A program made the translations under genes and the position numbers. From Turicibacter bilis (lineage in GTDB: Bacteria > Bacillota_I > Bacilli_A > MOL361 > Turicibacteraceae), in the NCBI RefSeq assembly GCF_024499055.1, contig NZ_CP071249.1, positions 1,977,001-2,041,000 on the forward strand: 64,000 nucleotides of DNA, given 5' to 3'. Position 1 is the first letter of the stretch, and each line of letters begins with the position of its first letter. The notes under the pieces were generated by a model. The model had not been told where the DNA came from. It was given only the letters and a program-made list of their open reading frames with translations, and made no database searches. Below, in pieces: positions 32,553 through 41,086 of this stretch.

Positions 32553-33239
32553 GTGGCAAATGAATTAATTGCAGTATTATTCATTATTGTTAACTTTGGA
32601 TTAGTTGTCTTAAGTTATAAATTATTTGGTCGAAAGGGATTATACGCATACATCACGATGAGTGTAATCGCAGCGAATATCCAAGTTGCTAAAACAACGA
32701 CGATTTTCGGTATTGTTACAACGCTTGGGAATACGATGTTTAGTGGAATCTTCTTAGCGACCGATTTATTAAGTGAAAAGTATGGGAAGAAGGCTGCGAT
32801 GACAGCAGTATTTATCGGCTTCTTTACGCAGTTATCTTTTTTAATTGTGACTCAATTTTCATTATGGTTTAAACCAGATGCATCAGATTGGGCACAACCA
32901 CATATGGAAGGTTTATTTAGTCTAGCTTTACCTGTGTTCACGATTGCGGGGTTAATCTCGTTCATGGTGTCACAAAATATTGACGTGTTTGTTTTCCACT
33001 TCATTAAAAAGAGATTTCCAGAAGATAAGTGGTTATGGTTGCGTAATAATGGAAGTACATTAATTAGCCAATTTGTTGATACGTTCATCTTCACGGCAGT
33101 TGTTGTGATGTTTGGATTATGGGAGATGGAGATTGCAGTAGACATTTTCTTCGTAACTTATTTATTTAAAGTCATTTTAAGTATTTCAGATACACCATTT
33201 GTTTATTTATTAAAGAAAGTCAATCCAATGGATTTATAG
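32553..33239 (+). CDS. yhhQ: Queuosine-precursor transporter, YhhQ/VUT family (COG1738)
   Basis: 228 aa, six or seven membrane helices, with family segments NTMFSGIFLATDLLSEKYGKK, SQNIDVFVFHFIKKRFP and STLISQFVDTFIFTAVV. E. coli YhhQ imports preQ0/preQ1 for tRNA queuosine; chlamydial relatives import queuine. GTG start at 32553, 6-7 bp after AAGGGTGAT; a second GTG at 32544 lies inside that site. The attenuator-like leader fits control by a queuosine precursor. A radical SAM gene of possible queuosine salvage lies 1.3 kb downstream on the other strand. Confidence 0.85.
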   Translation: MANELIAVLFIIVNFGLVVLSYKLFGRKGLYAYITMSVIAANIQVAKTTTIFGIVTTLGNTMFSGIFLATDLLSEKYGKKAAMTAVFIGFFTQLSFLIVTQFSLWFKPDASDWAQPHMEGLFSLALPVFTIAGLISFMVSQNIDVFVFHFIKKRFPEDKWLWLRNNGSTLISQFVDTFIFTAVVVMFGLWEMEIAVDIFFVTYLFKVILSISDTPFVYLLKKVNPMDL

Positions 33240-33245
33240 AATATA

Positions 33246-33272
33246 GACCGGCTATACAAGCTGGTCTTTTTT
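33246..33272 (+). terminator. Terminator after the yhhQ-type gene
   Basis: GACCGGCT pairs with AGCTGGTC (one G-U), short loop, six T. The next gene's extended -10 starts in its T-run. Confidence 0.88.
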
Positions 33273-33280
33273 GCTATAAT
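33272..33280 (+). promoter_or_regulatory. Extended -10 promoter of the DUF2087 gene
   Basis: TGCTATAAT, TATAAT at 33275-33280, immediately after the preceding terminator. No usable -35. Confidence 0.65.
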
Positions 33281-33304
33281 AGAAAATAAAAGGAGATGAT
33301 AGGG

Positions 33305-33886
33305 ATGAAATTTATAAAAGCAGAAGAGATTCAAAAGCATTGGTTTTCAGATGAAAAGGATTATGAGGAGGTTCTTAAAGCCATTAGTACTTGTTTAGGG
33401 AAGCATATCATTTTTGCACAGGTGAAAGAAGATACGTTGAAAGCCATGGTTGTTTTAGATATTACAAAAGTTGTTGTGATTAAGGCGTTAGCCATTAAAG
33501 ATGAAAATTTATTACCAATCGTTATTCGTTTAGTGAAGCAGAAGTATAAAAATAAAGATCTTATTTGTGAGGTCGATGGAATTGATTTGCGGGGATTTGG
33601 TTTTGTAGAGGGGAGATATGTACGAAGTGAGCATTTAGAGGATTCGTTTTTAGATGAATCAGGCTTAGTTGAGCGATATCCAATTAAAGTGAGTGAGAAA
33701 CAGATTGTTTTAAACTATTTGTCTCAGTTTTTTGAAGCGGGACGTTTTTATAGTGAGCGTGAAGTAAATGAGGTTTTAAAAGCTCATATTAGTTTTCAAG
33801 ATTATGTGACGCTTCGTCGTGATTTATTTGATTTTAATTATTTAACACGAAGCTTAGACGGAGGCACTTATGAGAAAATAATGTAA
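33305..33886 (+). CDS. DUF2087-domain protein
   Basis: 193 aa from ATG at 33305, 9 bp after AGGAG; an ATG at 33296 abuts that site and is less likely. The last 70 residues match DUF2087: SEKQIVLNYLSQFFEAGRFY, SEREVNEVLKAHISFQDY, TLRRDLFDFNYLTRSLDG. This domain often ends small DNA-binding or regulatory proteins and looks like a compact winged helix. The first 115 residues are not recognised. Role unknown; context (transporter before, radical SAM after) may or may not be meaningful. Confidence 0.75.
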   Translation: MKFIKAEEIQKHWFSDEKDYEEVLKAISTCLGKHIIFAQVKEDTLKAMVVLDITKVVVIKALAIKDENLLPIVIRLVKQKYKNKDLICEVDGIDLRGFGFVEGRYVRSEHLEDSFLDESGLVERYPIKVSEKQIVLNYLSQFFEAGRFYSEREVNEVLKAHISFQDYVTLRRDLFDFNYLTRSLDGGTYEKIM

Positions 33887-34248
33887 GCTTTTTAGTAGTG
33901 TTTTAATCGTTTTTGCGTTGGGAAGATGCTCTAAAAGAGAGGATATTATTGTGTATACGGGTTACGATGAATCATGGTTAGCTACTTATTCACCTTCATT
34001 AATTGAAGATAGGGTTTATGATTTAATATTTATATGGTCATGAGTTTCCAATATTAGATTATCGTTTGGAAGGTCGATTATTTACAATTTTTAGCTCGTT
34101 CCCTTAAAATTTACAAGGCGATGGGTCTTTTCATATAACGACTCGATTTAGTGCTGAAGTATTTGAGCAAATGGAGGATAAAAAGGTACAACTAATAATT
34201 GAGTGGAATGGGGAGAGAGAGGTTATCGACTTAAAACGAGTAAATTAG
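33870..34248 (+). pseudogene. Decayed lipoprotein gene
   Basis: Behind a perfect GGAGG site, ATG at 33870 opens a frame with a stop at codon 4 (ATG AGA AAA TAA). Beyond it the frame continues as a lipoprotein signal (KLFSSVLIVFALGRCSKRED, the cysteine in a lipobox-like position) up to TGA at 34041. A shift to the next frame gives YGHEFPILDYRLEGRLFTIF, a second internal stop (TAA near 34109), and a run to TAG at 34246. So one frameshift and two nonsense codons break a gene of about 125 codons. The start overlaps the end of the DUF2087 gene. Family not recognised. Confidence 0.7.
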
Positions 34249-34256
34249 CGGGCTAG

Positions 34257-34400
34257 TGTAAGTTTAGATATACATTAGCCTATACAGACGAAAAAAGAGG
34301 AATTAATGTGTCGGACTCATTAGTGAAACTTAGTAAAATAACAATCAGATATAAAATAGGGTGTACAGACGAAGTTAAAGAAAGAATATTAAATCAATAG
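34257..34400 (+). pseudogene. Further gene remnant after the decayed lipoprotein
   Basis: An open run without start codon, reading RYTLAYTDEKRGINVSDSLV and then LSKITIRYKIGCTDEVKERI before TAG at 34398. It returns to the frame of the lipoprotein's first part, so it may be that protein's original C-terminus after a second frameshift, or a separate remnant. Confidence 0.4.
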
Positions 34401-34479
34401 ATACCTTTATTTTTAATTTTTTTGAAATAGCTAAGTTAACCTTCTCATTTTTACCAAATTAGTTTTATTACTGACATAG

Positions 34480-34513
34480 AAAAAGCAAGAACTGGTTCAG
34501 TTCTTGCTTTTTT
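34480..34513. terminator. Bidirectional terminator
   Basis: Perfect AAAAAGCAAGAACTG/CAGTTCTTGCTTTTT hairpin with a 3-nt loop. It ends the minus-strand radical SAM gene, overlapping its stop codon, and any plus-strand readthrough from the pseudogenes. Confidence 0.92.
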
Positions 34514-35201
34514 AATCTCCGACTCCAAAGTCAGTTTTATTCCATAAGACTTCTAAATGCTTGACATCGTCTAGCCATTTGTATTCATCGTAGAACCATT
34601 CTTTTAGCTGTCCATCTGGTTTGATGATGGTTGTATTTTCACAGTAGACATTGACTGTGGCATGATTGAATTGATTAAGGACGATATCGATGTCACGTCT
34701 GATCATATCTTTTGTTTGTCCCTTAATTCCAACCATGATACATGGTGAATCAAAGTATTTTTTTAATTCTTCAACACTTTGGAACGGCGCCCCCTTTTTT
34801 AAAACTTTTTCACGGAAGTCATAATCGAATGATTCTACCCCTGTTTTGAACATAATATCAATGTCTAGACGTTGACGCATCTTATCTAGGTGGTCACGGA
34901 AGATCCAATGAGCTTCGGCAAATAGTTTTTTAAACTCATGTTCACTAAGTTTTAATTTGATCATTTCTAATGTTTCTTTTGGTAAATCAAAGATGTTTCC
35001 AGAGTTGATGACTTCAAATGTGTCATATAATCCTTTAACATTTGATAAGACTTCTTTATTTAATTGATTCATTTCTGCAATATTTGTTGAGTTGTCACCA
35101 ATGTAATCACAGAATGTGCATTTACCATATGCACATGGACGACTTTTTAAAAGAACGATTTCGCGAGGAAATTTTTCTGTTATAATATTATATCTTTCCA
35201 T
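34512..35201 (-). CDS. Small radical SAM protein, candidate queuine lyase (QueL-like)
   Basis: 229 aa from ATG at 35201, with AGGTGAT 4-5 bp upstream; a GTG at 35210 lies inside that site. Cysteines C23, C28 and C31 form CX4CX2C (RPCAYGKCTFCDY), not the canonical CX3CX2C, and should hold the Fe-S cluster. The short barrel is typical of activity on small substrates. A radical SAM subgroup in gut Clostridia and relatives turns queuine into preQ1; the length and the nearby YhhQ-type transporter fit that role. Family assignment is from memory and context; another small radical SAM function is possible. Confidence 0.6.
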   Translation of the reverse strand: MERYNIITEKFPREIVLLKSRPCAYGKCTFCDYIGDNSTNIAEMNQLNKEVLSNVKGLYDTFEVINSGNIFDLPKETLEMIKLKLSEHEFKKLFAEAHWIFRDHLDKMRQRLDIDIMFKTGVESFDYDFREKVLKKGAPFQSVEELKKYFDSPCIMVGIKGQTKDMIRRDIDIVLNQFNHATVNVYCENTTIIKPDGQLKEWFYDEYKWLDDVKHLEVLWNKTDFGVGD

Positions 35202-35299
35202 TACTATCACCTGTCCTTAGTATATCAAATATAGGGAATGCTGGCTTGTAATGTGTCTTAATTTTATAGTTATTTTTTGGCAAGTACTATTTATTTTTA

Positions 35300-35308
35300 T
35301 GGTAAAAT
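35300..35308 (+). promoter_or_regulatory. Extended -10 promoter of the YfhO-like gene
   Basis: TGGTAAAAT, hexamer TAAAAT at 35303-35308, with TTGGCA at 35277-35282 too far away (20 bp) to be an ideal -35. Confidence 0.5.
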
Positions 35309-35335
35309 GAAATTATTCATTGATAGTAAGGTGGG

Positions 35336-37714
35336 ATGTTAGTGTTAAATCATTCAGAATATAGACGGAAAACGTTTCAATATATAGCTTTAATTTTTAT
35401 CATTGTGTTCTTTGGCTTTATTTTTTCAGGTAACTTTATTTATTCTGTGACAGGGCAGTACGTTGAGAATTATTTGTCCATTTATGCAAATGCTCATGAT
35501 TTGTTGTTACAAAAAGAAATCCCCATGTGGTCTTTTAACTTCTTCTTAGGAGGCAACTTTTTAGGAGCACAAAATGTTTACTCTTTATATAATCCATTTT
35601 TTTTATTAACGTTATTGTTTCCAAGTAGTTTGCTTCCTAAATTATACTTTCCCCTCCTATTTTTAAAGACAATGTTAGCTACTGGGGCACTCTATCTCTA
35701 TATGAAAGAGACGAAGTGGTTTAAATCTCATACTCTTATTATCGCAAGTATTTTATATCTCTTTAATGGATGGTATCTGAGTAACCTCAGTGAGTTTGTT
35801 ACGATTGAGCTTCTATTTTTTGTTCCTCTTGTACTTTATGGCGTCGAGAAGCTTCTTTCATCAGGACGGAAACGATACTTTGTAGCAACTTTTTCATTGC
35901 TGCTTATTTCGCATTTTACGTTTACCGTGTTATTCTTAGGCTTTTTGGTGGCTTATATTATGATTCGACTTTATAGAGTTCGACAGGAGAATCGAGCGTG
36001 CTTTATCGATGATACAAAGAAGTTTTTAGTTTCAATTGTATTGATTATCGGCATTAATATGGTCTTCATTTTACCGCTTTTATTCGCGTCAAATGCTATG
36101 TCGATTGAACTGCAGGAGGGAATGACGCTATCCTCTTTATTAGCCCTTTGTCTTAAAGGATTATTCCCACCTCTTCATGAAAATTTTCTAGGATCACTAC
36201 AGTTATTTCCAAAGAATGTGAATGTTGTGGCGCTTTATCAATCAGTACTAGTTGTATTAATGCTTCCACAGTTTGTGAAATTGATAGGTAAGAGGGAAAG
36301 AAAATTAATCATTTTTTCTTATAGTGTCATCCTGTTTACTGTGTTTATCACTCAGTCACTTGAACTTGTCAATATTACCTCACTAGCACCATTAAATACG
36401 AATGTTATTTCCATCTTATTAATTTTATTTAATGCGTTAATGACGGCTTATTCCTTAAATGATGTCCGCTTAATGGATACGAAGTTATTAAAACAAACTT
36501 GTATCACGTTTAAATGTTTATTATTTTCGGTATTAGGCTTCGTATTACTTTTTGAGTTACATATGAAATATGGGGAAATTTCGCAATGGACCGTAGCGAA
36601 AGTAGTGGATGAGCTGATTATCTTATCGCCTTATTTGATGCTTTATTTAATAATGATTTTGACGATATCTTTTTATCGCTTTCTTTTAATTCGAATAGCT
36701 AAAGAAGATGAATCACTTAGTTCAAAGACAATTTTTTTCATCTTAATGTTAGAGTGCATGATAGTGTCTTACATCTATTTTGCAACGAATAGTGAACGCT
36801 CTATCTTAGTGGAAAACTATATGATAGATCAAGAATCGATTAGTAATAACACTGGTGCAGTGGCGGATTATTTGCAAACGATGGATCCAGAGTTTTATCG
36901 AATTATTAATAGTTATGAAATTCAATACAATGAGCCATTGTATCAAGGTTATAATGGATTCTCAATTGCGAATCCATATCTCGTTTTATCTTCGCAAGAT
37001 GTATCATGGATGCTGAATGAACAGGTTGAGAATAGTTTATCTATTGCAACCACTGATTATATGTTAACGACAGCATTATCTGCAAAGTATTATTTTACAC
37101 CGGATTATGAGGTGCCGCTTCCAGGCTATCAATATTATGATCGAATTGAGGGAATCACGATTTTTAAGAATAATTATTTTGTTCCTGTTGGAACGAGTAG
37201 TCCGTATTATATACTTGAGTCAGATTTTAAAAAACTTAATCGAGCACAGCAACATTACGTGTTTTTAAAATGTATTGTTTTAGAGAACGAAAGTTTGGCG
37301 GATATTTATCATCTGCAGCCGTTTAATACAACAGAGCTTCCTGAGCAACCGGGTGAAATTCAATATTTTGAAGCCGCTCAGTTACGTCAAAGTTTTGGTG
37401 TTGAAGCGGTTGAATATGCTCAGAATACGATTACACACCAATACGTGACTAGCTCACCACAATTGATTACGTATGCCATTCCTTATAATAAAGGGTGGAG
37501 GGCCTATGCTAATGGCAAAGAAGTTCCAATTTATGAAGTGAATGATGGTTTTATTGGTGTGGGGATTGAAACAGCTGGTAAGTATGAGATTGAATTAACG
37601 TATCGTTCGCCAGGCTTTGATCTTGGATTCTCGGTTTCAGCTATTACAAGTTTAATTATTGTATCAAGTTTTTATCGTAGTTATGAAGTTCGTCGCAAAG
37701 TTGCCTCAAAGTAA
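35336..37714 (+). CDS. YfhO-family membrane protein
   Basis: 792 aa. About eleven or twelve membrane helices (residues 17 to about 470), an outside domain of roughly 270 residues, and a last helix before the basic tail YRSYEVRRKVASK. Early extracytoplasmic acidic motif and MWSFNFFLGGNFLGAQNVYS are typical of the YfhO/GT-C-like family, thought to transfer sugars from lipid carriers to wall or teichoic acid polymers. The partner genes of B. subtilis-type systems (CsbB/GtcA-like) are not adjacent. Start ATG at 35336 is 1 bp after AAGGTGG; GTG at 35342 has better spacing and may be the true start. Confidence 0.8.
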   Translation: MLVLNHSEYRRKTFQYIALIFIIVFFGFIFSGNFIYSVTGQYVENYLSIYANAHDLLLQKEIPMWSFNFFLGGNFLGAQNVYSLYNPFFLLTLLFPSSLLPKLYFPLLFLKTMLATGALYLYMKETKWFKSHTLIIASILYLFNGWYLSNLSEFVTIELLFFVPLVLYGVEKLLSSGRKRYFVATFSLLLISHFTFTVLFLGFLVAYIMIRLYRVRQENRACFIDDTKKFLVSIVLIIGINMVFILPLLFASNAMSIELQEGMTLSSLLALCLKGLFPPLHENFLGSLQLFPKNVNVVALYQSVLVVLMLPQFVKLIGKRERKLIIFSYSVILFTVFITQSLELVNITSLAPLNTNVISILLILFNALMTAYSLNDVRLMDTKLLKQTCITFKCLLFSVLGFVLLFELHMKYGEISQWTVAKVVDELIILSPYLMLYLIMILTISFYRFLLIRIAKEDESLSSKTIFFILMLECMIVSYIYFATNSERSILVENYMIDQESISNNTGAVADYLQTMDPEFYRIINSYEIQYNEPLYQGYNGFSIANPYLVLSSQDVSWMLNEQVENSLSIATTDYMLTTALSAKYYFTPDYEVPLPGYQYYDRIEGITIFKNNYFVPVGTSSPYYILESDFKKLNRAQQHYVFLKCIVLENESLADIYHLQPFNTTELPEQPGEIQYFEAAQLRQSFGVEAVEYAQNTITHQYVTSSPQLITYAIPYNKGWRAYANGKEVPIYEVNDGFIGVGIETAGKYEIELTYRSPGFDLGFSVSAITSLIIVSSFYRSYEVRRKVASK

Positions 37715-37730
37715 TTTGAGGCAATTTTTT
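37701..37730 (+). terminator. Terminator overlapping the YfhO-like stop codon
   Basis: TTGCCTCAAA (37701-37710, still coding) pairs with TTTGAGGCAA (37715-37724); the loop holds the TAA stop; six T follow. Confidence 0.9.
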
Positions 37731-37780
37731 ATAAAAGAGTGTGTATACTAAAAGTAGTTTGAAAAATAAGGGTGAATATT

Positions 37781-38437
37781 ATGAAATTAAGTCGTAAGTG
37801 GATTAGTTGTTTAATCATGGTACTTCTGTTTTGTGGAAGTATTTTAAACTGTCGAGCCGAAAGTAGTGATATCTCTACAGATTTACTCGTCCAGTTAAAC
37901 GAGGCATCAACCATTATGGTGAAAAAGAGTTGGTTTTCATTTAATAAAAATTATCAGGTTTATATCGATGGTGAAAAAGTAGGCGAAATTCAGGGGCTTT
38001 ATTTCAATATTTTAGGTGAGCGACTCATACTTAAAGACCTTGATGGTGAGGTGTATGCGTCAGAACAACAGATTAAGCGGTGGAATGTCAGGTTGAATCG
38101 CTTGGCGCAAGTCTATAATGGAGCGGATGAAACGGTTGGCTTTATAGGGGAACAGGTTGTTCGTGACTTCTTTCGCTTTGGAAAGACGTTTCATTTTTAT
38201 GATGTTAATCGTGGAGAGATTGCAGTATCAAAGCAGAAAATTTTTCATATTTTCCCTGAGTATGTGATTGAGGATTTGACGGGTGAAAAGTTGTATAAGG
38301 TAAAGAAAAAGTTCTCATTATTTAGAACAACTTATGAAATTACGGTTTATAATCCAAATGTTTTACCCGTTGAGCAGACATTGTTTTTAACCGTTATTTT
38401 GAATTCAATTAATGAATCAGATAAAGATACTGAATAA
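37781..38437 (+). CDS. Secreted LURP-one-related/Tubby-like (LOR) protein
   Basis: 218 aa from ATG at 37781, 6 bp after AAGGGTGA. A hydrophobic signal (residues 8-26, LIMVLLFCGSILNCRAES) has a cysteine that could be a poor lipobox. The rest is a beta-rich LOR/tubby-like barrel: VKKSWFSFNKNYQVYIDG, GLYFNILGERLILKDLDGEV, KKKFSLFRTTYEITV. Such proteins are usually cytoplasmic, so an exported version is unusual. Function unknown. A terminator on each side makes it a single-gene unit. Confidence 0.65.
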   Translation: MKLSRKWISCLIMVLLFCGSILNCRAESSDISTDLLVQLNEASTIMVKKSWFSFNKNYQVYIDGEKVGEIQGLYFNILGERLILKDLDGEVYASEQQIKRWNVRLNRLAQVYNGADETVGFIGEQVVRDFFRFGKTFHFYDVNRGEIAVSKQKIFHIFPEYVIEDLTGEKLYKVKKKFSLFRTTYEITVYNPNVLPVEQTLFLTVILNSINESDKDTE

Positions 38438-38466
38438 AAGGAAGAATGGTACGATTCTTCCTTTTT
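38437..38466 (+). terminator. Terminator after the LOR gene
   Basis: AAAGGAAGAAT/ATTCTTCCTTT stem, 6-nt loop, T-run; begins at the stop codon. Confidence 0.88.
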
Positions 38467-38649
38467 AATTGCGTATGATAACTTTGAGGAAATTAAGTTA
38501 AATTTAGCAAAAAAAAGTGTCTAGTATTAGCACAAATCTTGTAAGATCTTATTAATAAATGTAAATCTTAGTTTTTTTTTGATATACCCTTAAATTTTAT
38601 GGACGATTGTCATATAATAGTAAAGACTATAGTTGAGGAGTGATGAACC

Positions 38650-39408
38650 ATGTTCATTAAGATAGATGATTTAAATATTTATTATGAAGTAGAGGGGCAA
38701 GGCCACCCGATTTTGTTATTACATGGATGGGGGCAAAGTGTTGCTGCATTTAAGCCAGTATTTGATTATTTGAAACAAAATTTTCAGGTATATAGTTTAG
38801 ATTTTCCTGGTTTTGGTCAAAGTGATGAACCAAAAACTGTATGGTCTGTCTATGATTATGCCGATATGGTAGAGAAATTTATAAAACAGCTTGAGATTAA
38901 GAGCCCAACAATTTTCGGACATTCTTTTGGTGGACGTGTTGGGATTATTTATGCTGGGCGCCAAAATGATTTAAATAAGTTAGTTTTAGTTGATAGTGCT
39001 GGAATTAAACCAAAGCGTGGATTCGACTATTATGCTCGTGTTTATACGTATAAGTTAGGTAAAAAGGTTTTAAGCTTACCGGGATTACGTGCTTATAAAG
39101 AGAAAATGATGGAGAATGCGGGATCATCGGATTATAAGAATGCAACCCCTATGATGCGTCAAATCATGAGTAAGGTAGTTAATGAAGATTTACAACATTT
39201 AATGCCTTCAATCCAAGTAGAAACATTACTTGTTTGGGGCGATTTAGACGATGCAACGCCATTAAGTGATGCAAAGATTATGGAGAAAAAGATTCCTGGA
39301 GCGGGACTTGTTGTTTTCCCTGGAGCGGGACACTACTCTTATTTAGATTGTTTAGGACAATTTTTACGTGTGATTGATGTCTTCTTAGAGAAAGAAAGAG
39401 GTGAATAA
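38650..39408 (+). CDS. Alpha/beta hydrolase
   Basis: 252 aa, single alpha/beta-hydrolase domain. Nucleophile S92 in GHSFGG, oxyanion HGWG at residues 25-28, acid in WGDLDDATP and His in GAGHYSY. No signal peptide: cytoplasmic. The substrate is not evident. It ends 1 bp before murF, whose ribosome-binding site lies in its last codons, so the two are coupled; this suggests a link to wall metabolism but proves nothing. A possible -10 (TATAAT, 38613-38618) lies upstream. Start after TGAGGAG. Confidence 0.85.
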   Translation: MFIKIDDLNIYYEVEGQGHPILLLHGWGQSVAAFKPVFDYLKQNFQVYSLDFPGFGQSDEPKTVWSVYDYADMVEKFIKQLEIKSPTIFGHSFGGRVGIIYAGRQNDLNKLVLVDSAGIKPKRGFDYYARVYTYKLGKKVLSLPGLRAYKEKMMENAGSSDYKNATPMMRQIMSKVVNEDLQHLMPSIQVETLLVWGDLDDATPLSDAKIMEKKIPGAGLVVFPGAGHYSYLDCLGQFLRVIDVFLEKERGE

Positions 39409-39409
39409 G

Positions 39410-41044
39410 ATGGGTATTATTATGGCAGTTTTATTAGGAGTTTTAAGTTTATTTTTACTTTGGACGTTATGGGGGCGTATGGCTCATGCCCTTCAGATGT
39501 TACAACAATGTCATTATATGAATGATCGCTTTACAACTTGGATTGCCGGGCATCGTTTAGTGGCGTTACCTGTCCCGTTATCTGTGTTAGTTATTGCATA
39601 TTGGGTTTTAGTAGTGGTGAGCTTTTTATTCCCAATGCCAGGTTCTATTTTAACAATTGGCACAGTTGTGATTGGAGTCTTAGGTCTTGGAATTATTAAG
39701 ATTAGTAGTGGTGTTTCAAAAGAATCAAAAAAACCGTTGAAAATTACAGCTCGTGTTTGGCGTATTATTGCAACGGGATCTATTTTAATGTTATTAATCG
39801 CTGGCTTAGGTTCATTCTTCCTTGGAGCGAATGGCTTAATGCTACTTTCACAAATCGCTGGCTGGTTATTAACGTTTAATTTATTCGCTTATGTAGTAAT
39901 GCTACTTGCGAATGAGATTAATAAGCCAATGGAGAATAGTATCCGTTTAGGATTTATTAATGATGCGCGTCGTATTGTGAAAGAGTCTCCTTCATTAGAT
40001 GTGATTGGTGTAACAGGAAGCTATGGTAAAACAAGTACAAAACATGCATTAAATGCGATTTTATCAGAGCAATTTAATACGTTAATGACGCCTGAAAGTT
40101 ATAATACTCCAATGGGAATTACGATTACAATTCGTAATTATTTAAAACCAATTCATAGTAAGTTCATTGCCGAAATGGGTGCTTACAAAGTCGGAGAGAT
40201 TAACGAGTTATGTGAAATTGCATATCCTAAGTATGGAGTTTTAACATCAGTAGGTCCACAGCACTTAGAAACATTTAAAACAATTGATAATGTGAAACAA
40301 ACTAAGTTTGAGTTAATTGAGTACTTACCTGAGGACGGAATTGGATTTATTAATATTGATGATGAAAATATTCGTGATTACTATGAGAATAAGTTTTCGG
40401 GAAAATGTACGGTCTACACTTATGGAATCGAACGTGAAGCAGATTATCGAGCAGGTGATATTGTTGTTAGTGAAAAAGGAACCACGTTTAATGTGACATT
40501 CCGTGATGGAAGTGTTCATCAGTTCCAAACGAAATTATTAGGTCGTCATAATATTTATAATACGGTAGCGAGTATTGCTTTAGGGAATGAGTTGGGAATT
40601 CCAGTTGAAAAAATGAAAGTCGCTGTTCGTAAAATGAAACCTGTGACTCATCGTTTAGAGTTACGTCGTAATGGGAACTTTACGATTATTGATGATGCTT
40701 TTAATTCAAATCCAGTTGGATCTAAGATGGCACTTGAAGTGTTAGGACAAATGAATGGTAAACGCATTGTGCTAACACCAGGGATGGTCGATTTAGGAAC
40801 AGCACAATATGAGTTAAATAAAGCTTTTGGAACATATATGAAAGATACATGTGATCATGTTATTCTAGTTGGTAAAAAACAAACAGAACCAATTCAAGAA
40901 GGTTTAAAAGAAGTTGGATTCCCAGAAGAGCGTGTAACAGTAGCTGAGAATTTAACAGAAGCATTCAAAGTAATGTATGAAGTCGTTGAACCAGGAGCGT
41001 TTGTCTTAATTGAAAATGATTTGCCTGAATTATTCGCTGAATAG
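39410..41044 (+). CDS. murF: UDP-MurNAc-tripeptide:D-Ala-D-Ala ligase (MurF) with N-terminal membrane domain
   Basis: 544 aa from ATG at 39410, 6 bp after AGAGGTGA. The first 170 residues form about four membrane helices, absent from standard MurF (about 450 aa). The Mur ligase follows: ATP loop VTGSYGKTST (about residues 201-210), ESYNTPMG, Mur central motifs, and NSNPVGSKMAL in the C-terminal domain. It adds D-Ala-D-Ala to the peptidoglycan precursor, and the Ddl gene that makes this dipeptide is 765 bp downstream. A MurT-like or other Mur-family ligase is the alternative, but the Ddl context and substrate-site motifs favour MurF. Confidence 0.82.
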   Translation: MGIIMAVLLGVLSLFLLWTLWGRMAHALQMLQQCHYMNDRFTTWIAGHRLVALPVPLSVLVIAYWVLVVVSFLFPMPGSILTIGTVVIGVLGLGIIKISSGVSKESKKPLKITARVWRIIATGSILMLLIAGLGSFFLGANGLMLLSQIAGWLLTFNLFAYVVMLLANEINKPMENSIRLGFINDARRIVKESPSLDVIGVTGSYGKTSTKHALNAILSEQFNTLMTPESYNTPMGITITIRNYLKPIHSKFIAEMGAYKVGEINELCEIAYPKYGVLTSVGPQHLETFKTIDNVKQTKFELIEYLPEDGIGFINIDDENIRDYYENKFSGKCTVYTYGIEREADYRAGDIVVSEKGTTFNVTFRDGSVHQFQTKLLGRHNIYNTVASIALGNELGIPVEKMKVAVRKMKPVTHRLELRRNGNFTIIDDAFNSNPVGSKMALEVLGQMNGKRIVLTPGMVDLGTAQYELNKAFGTYMKDTCDHVILVGKKQTEPIQEGLKEVGFPEERVTVAENLTEAFKVMYEVVEPGAFVLIENDLPELFAE

Positions 41045-41086
41045 TCAGTTCGTTATTTATTTTCATATAGAAAGTAGGGAAGCGGG

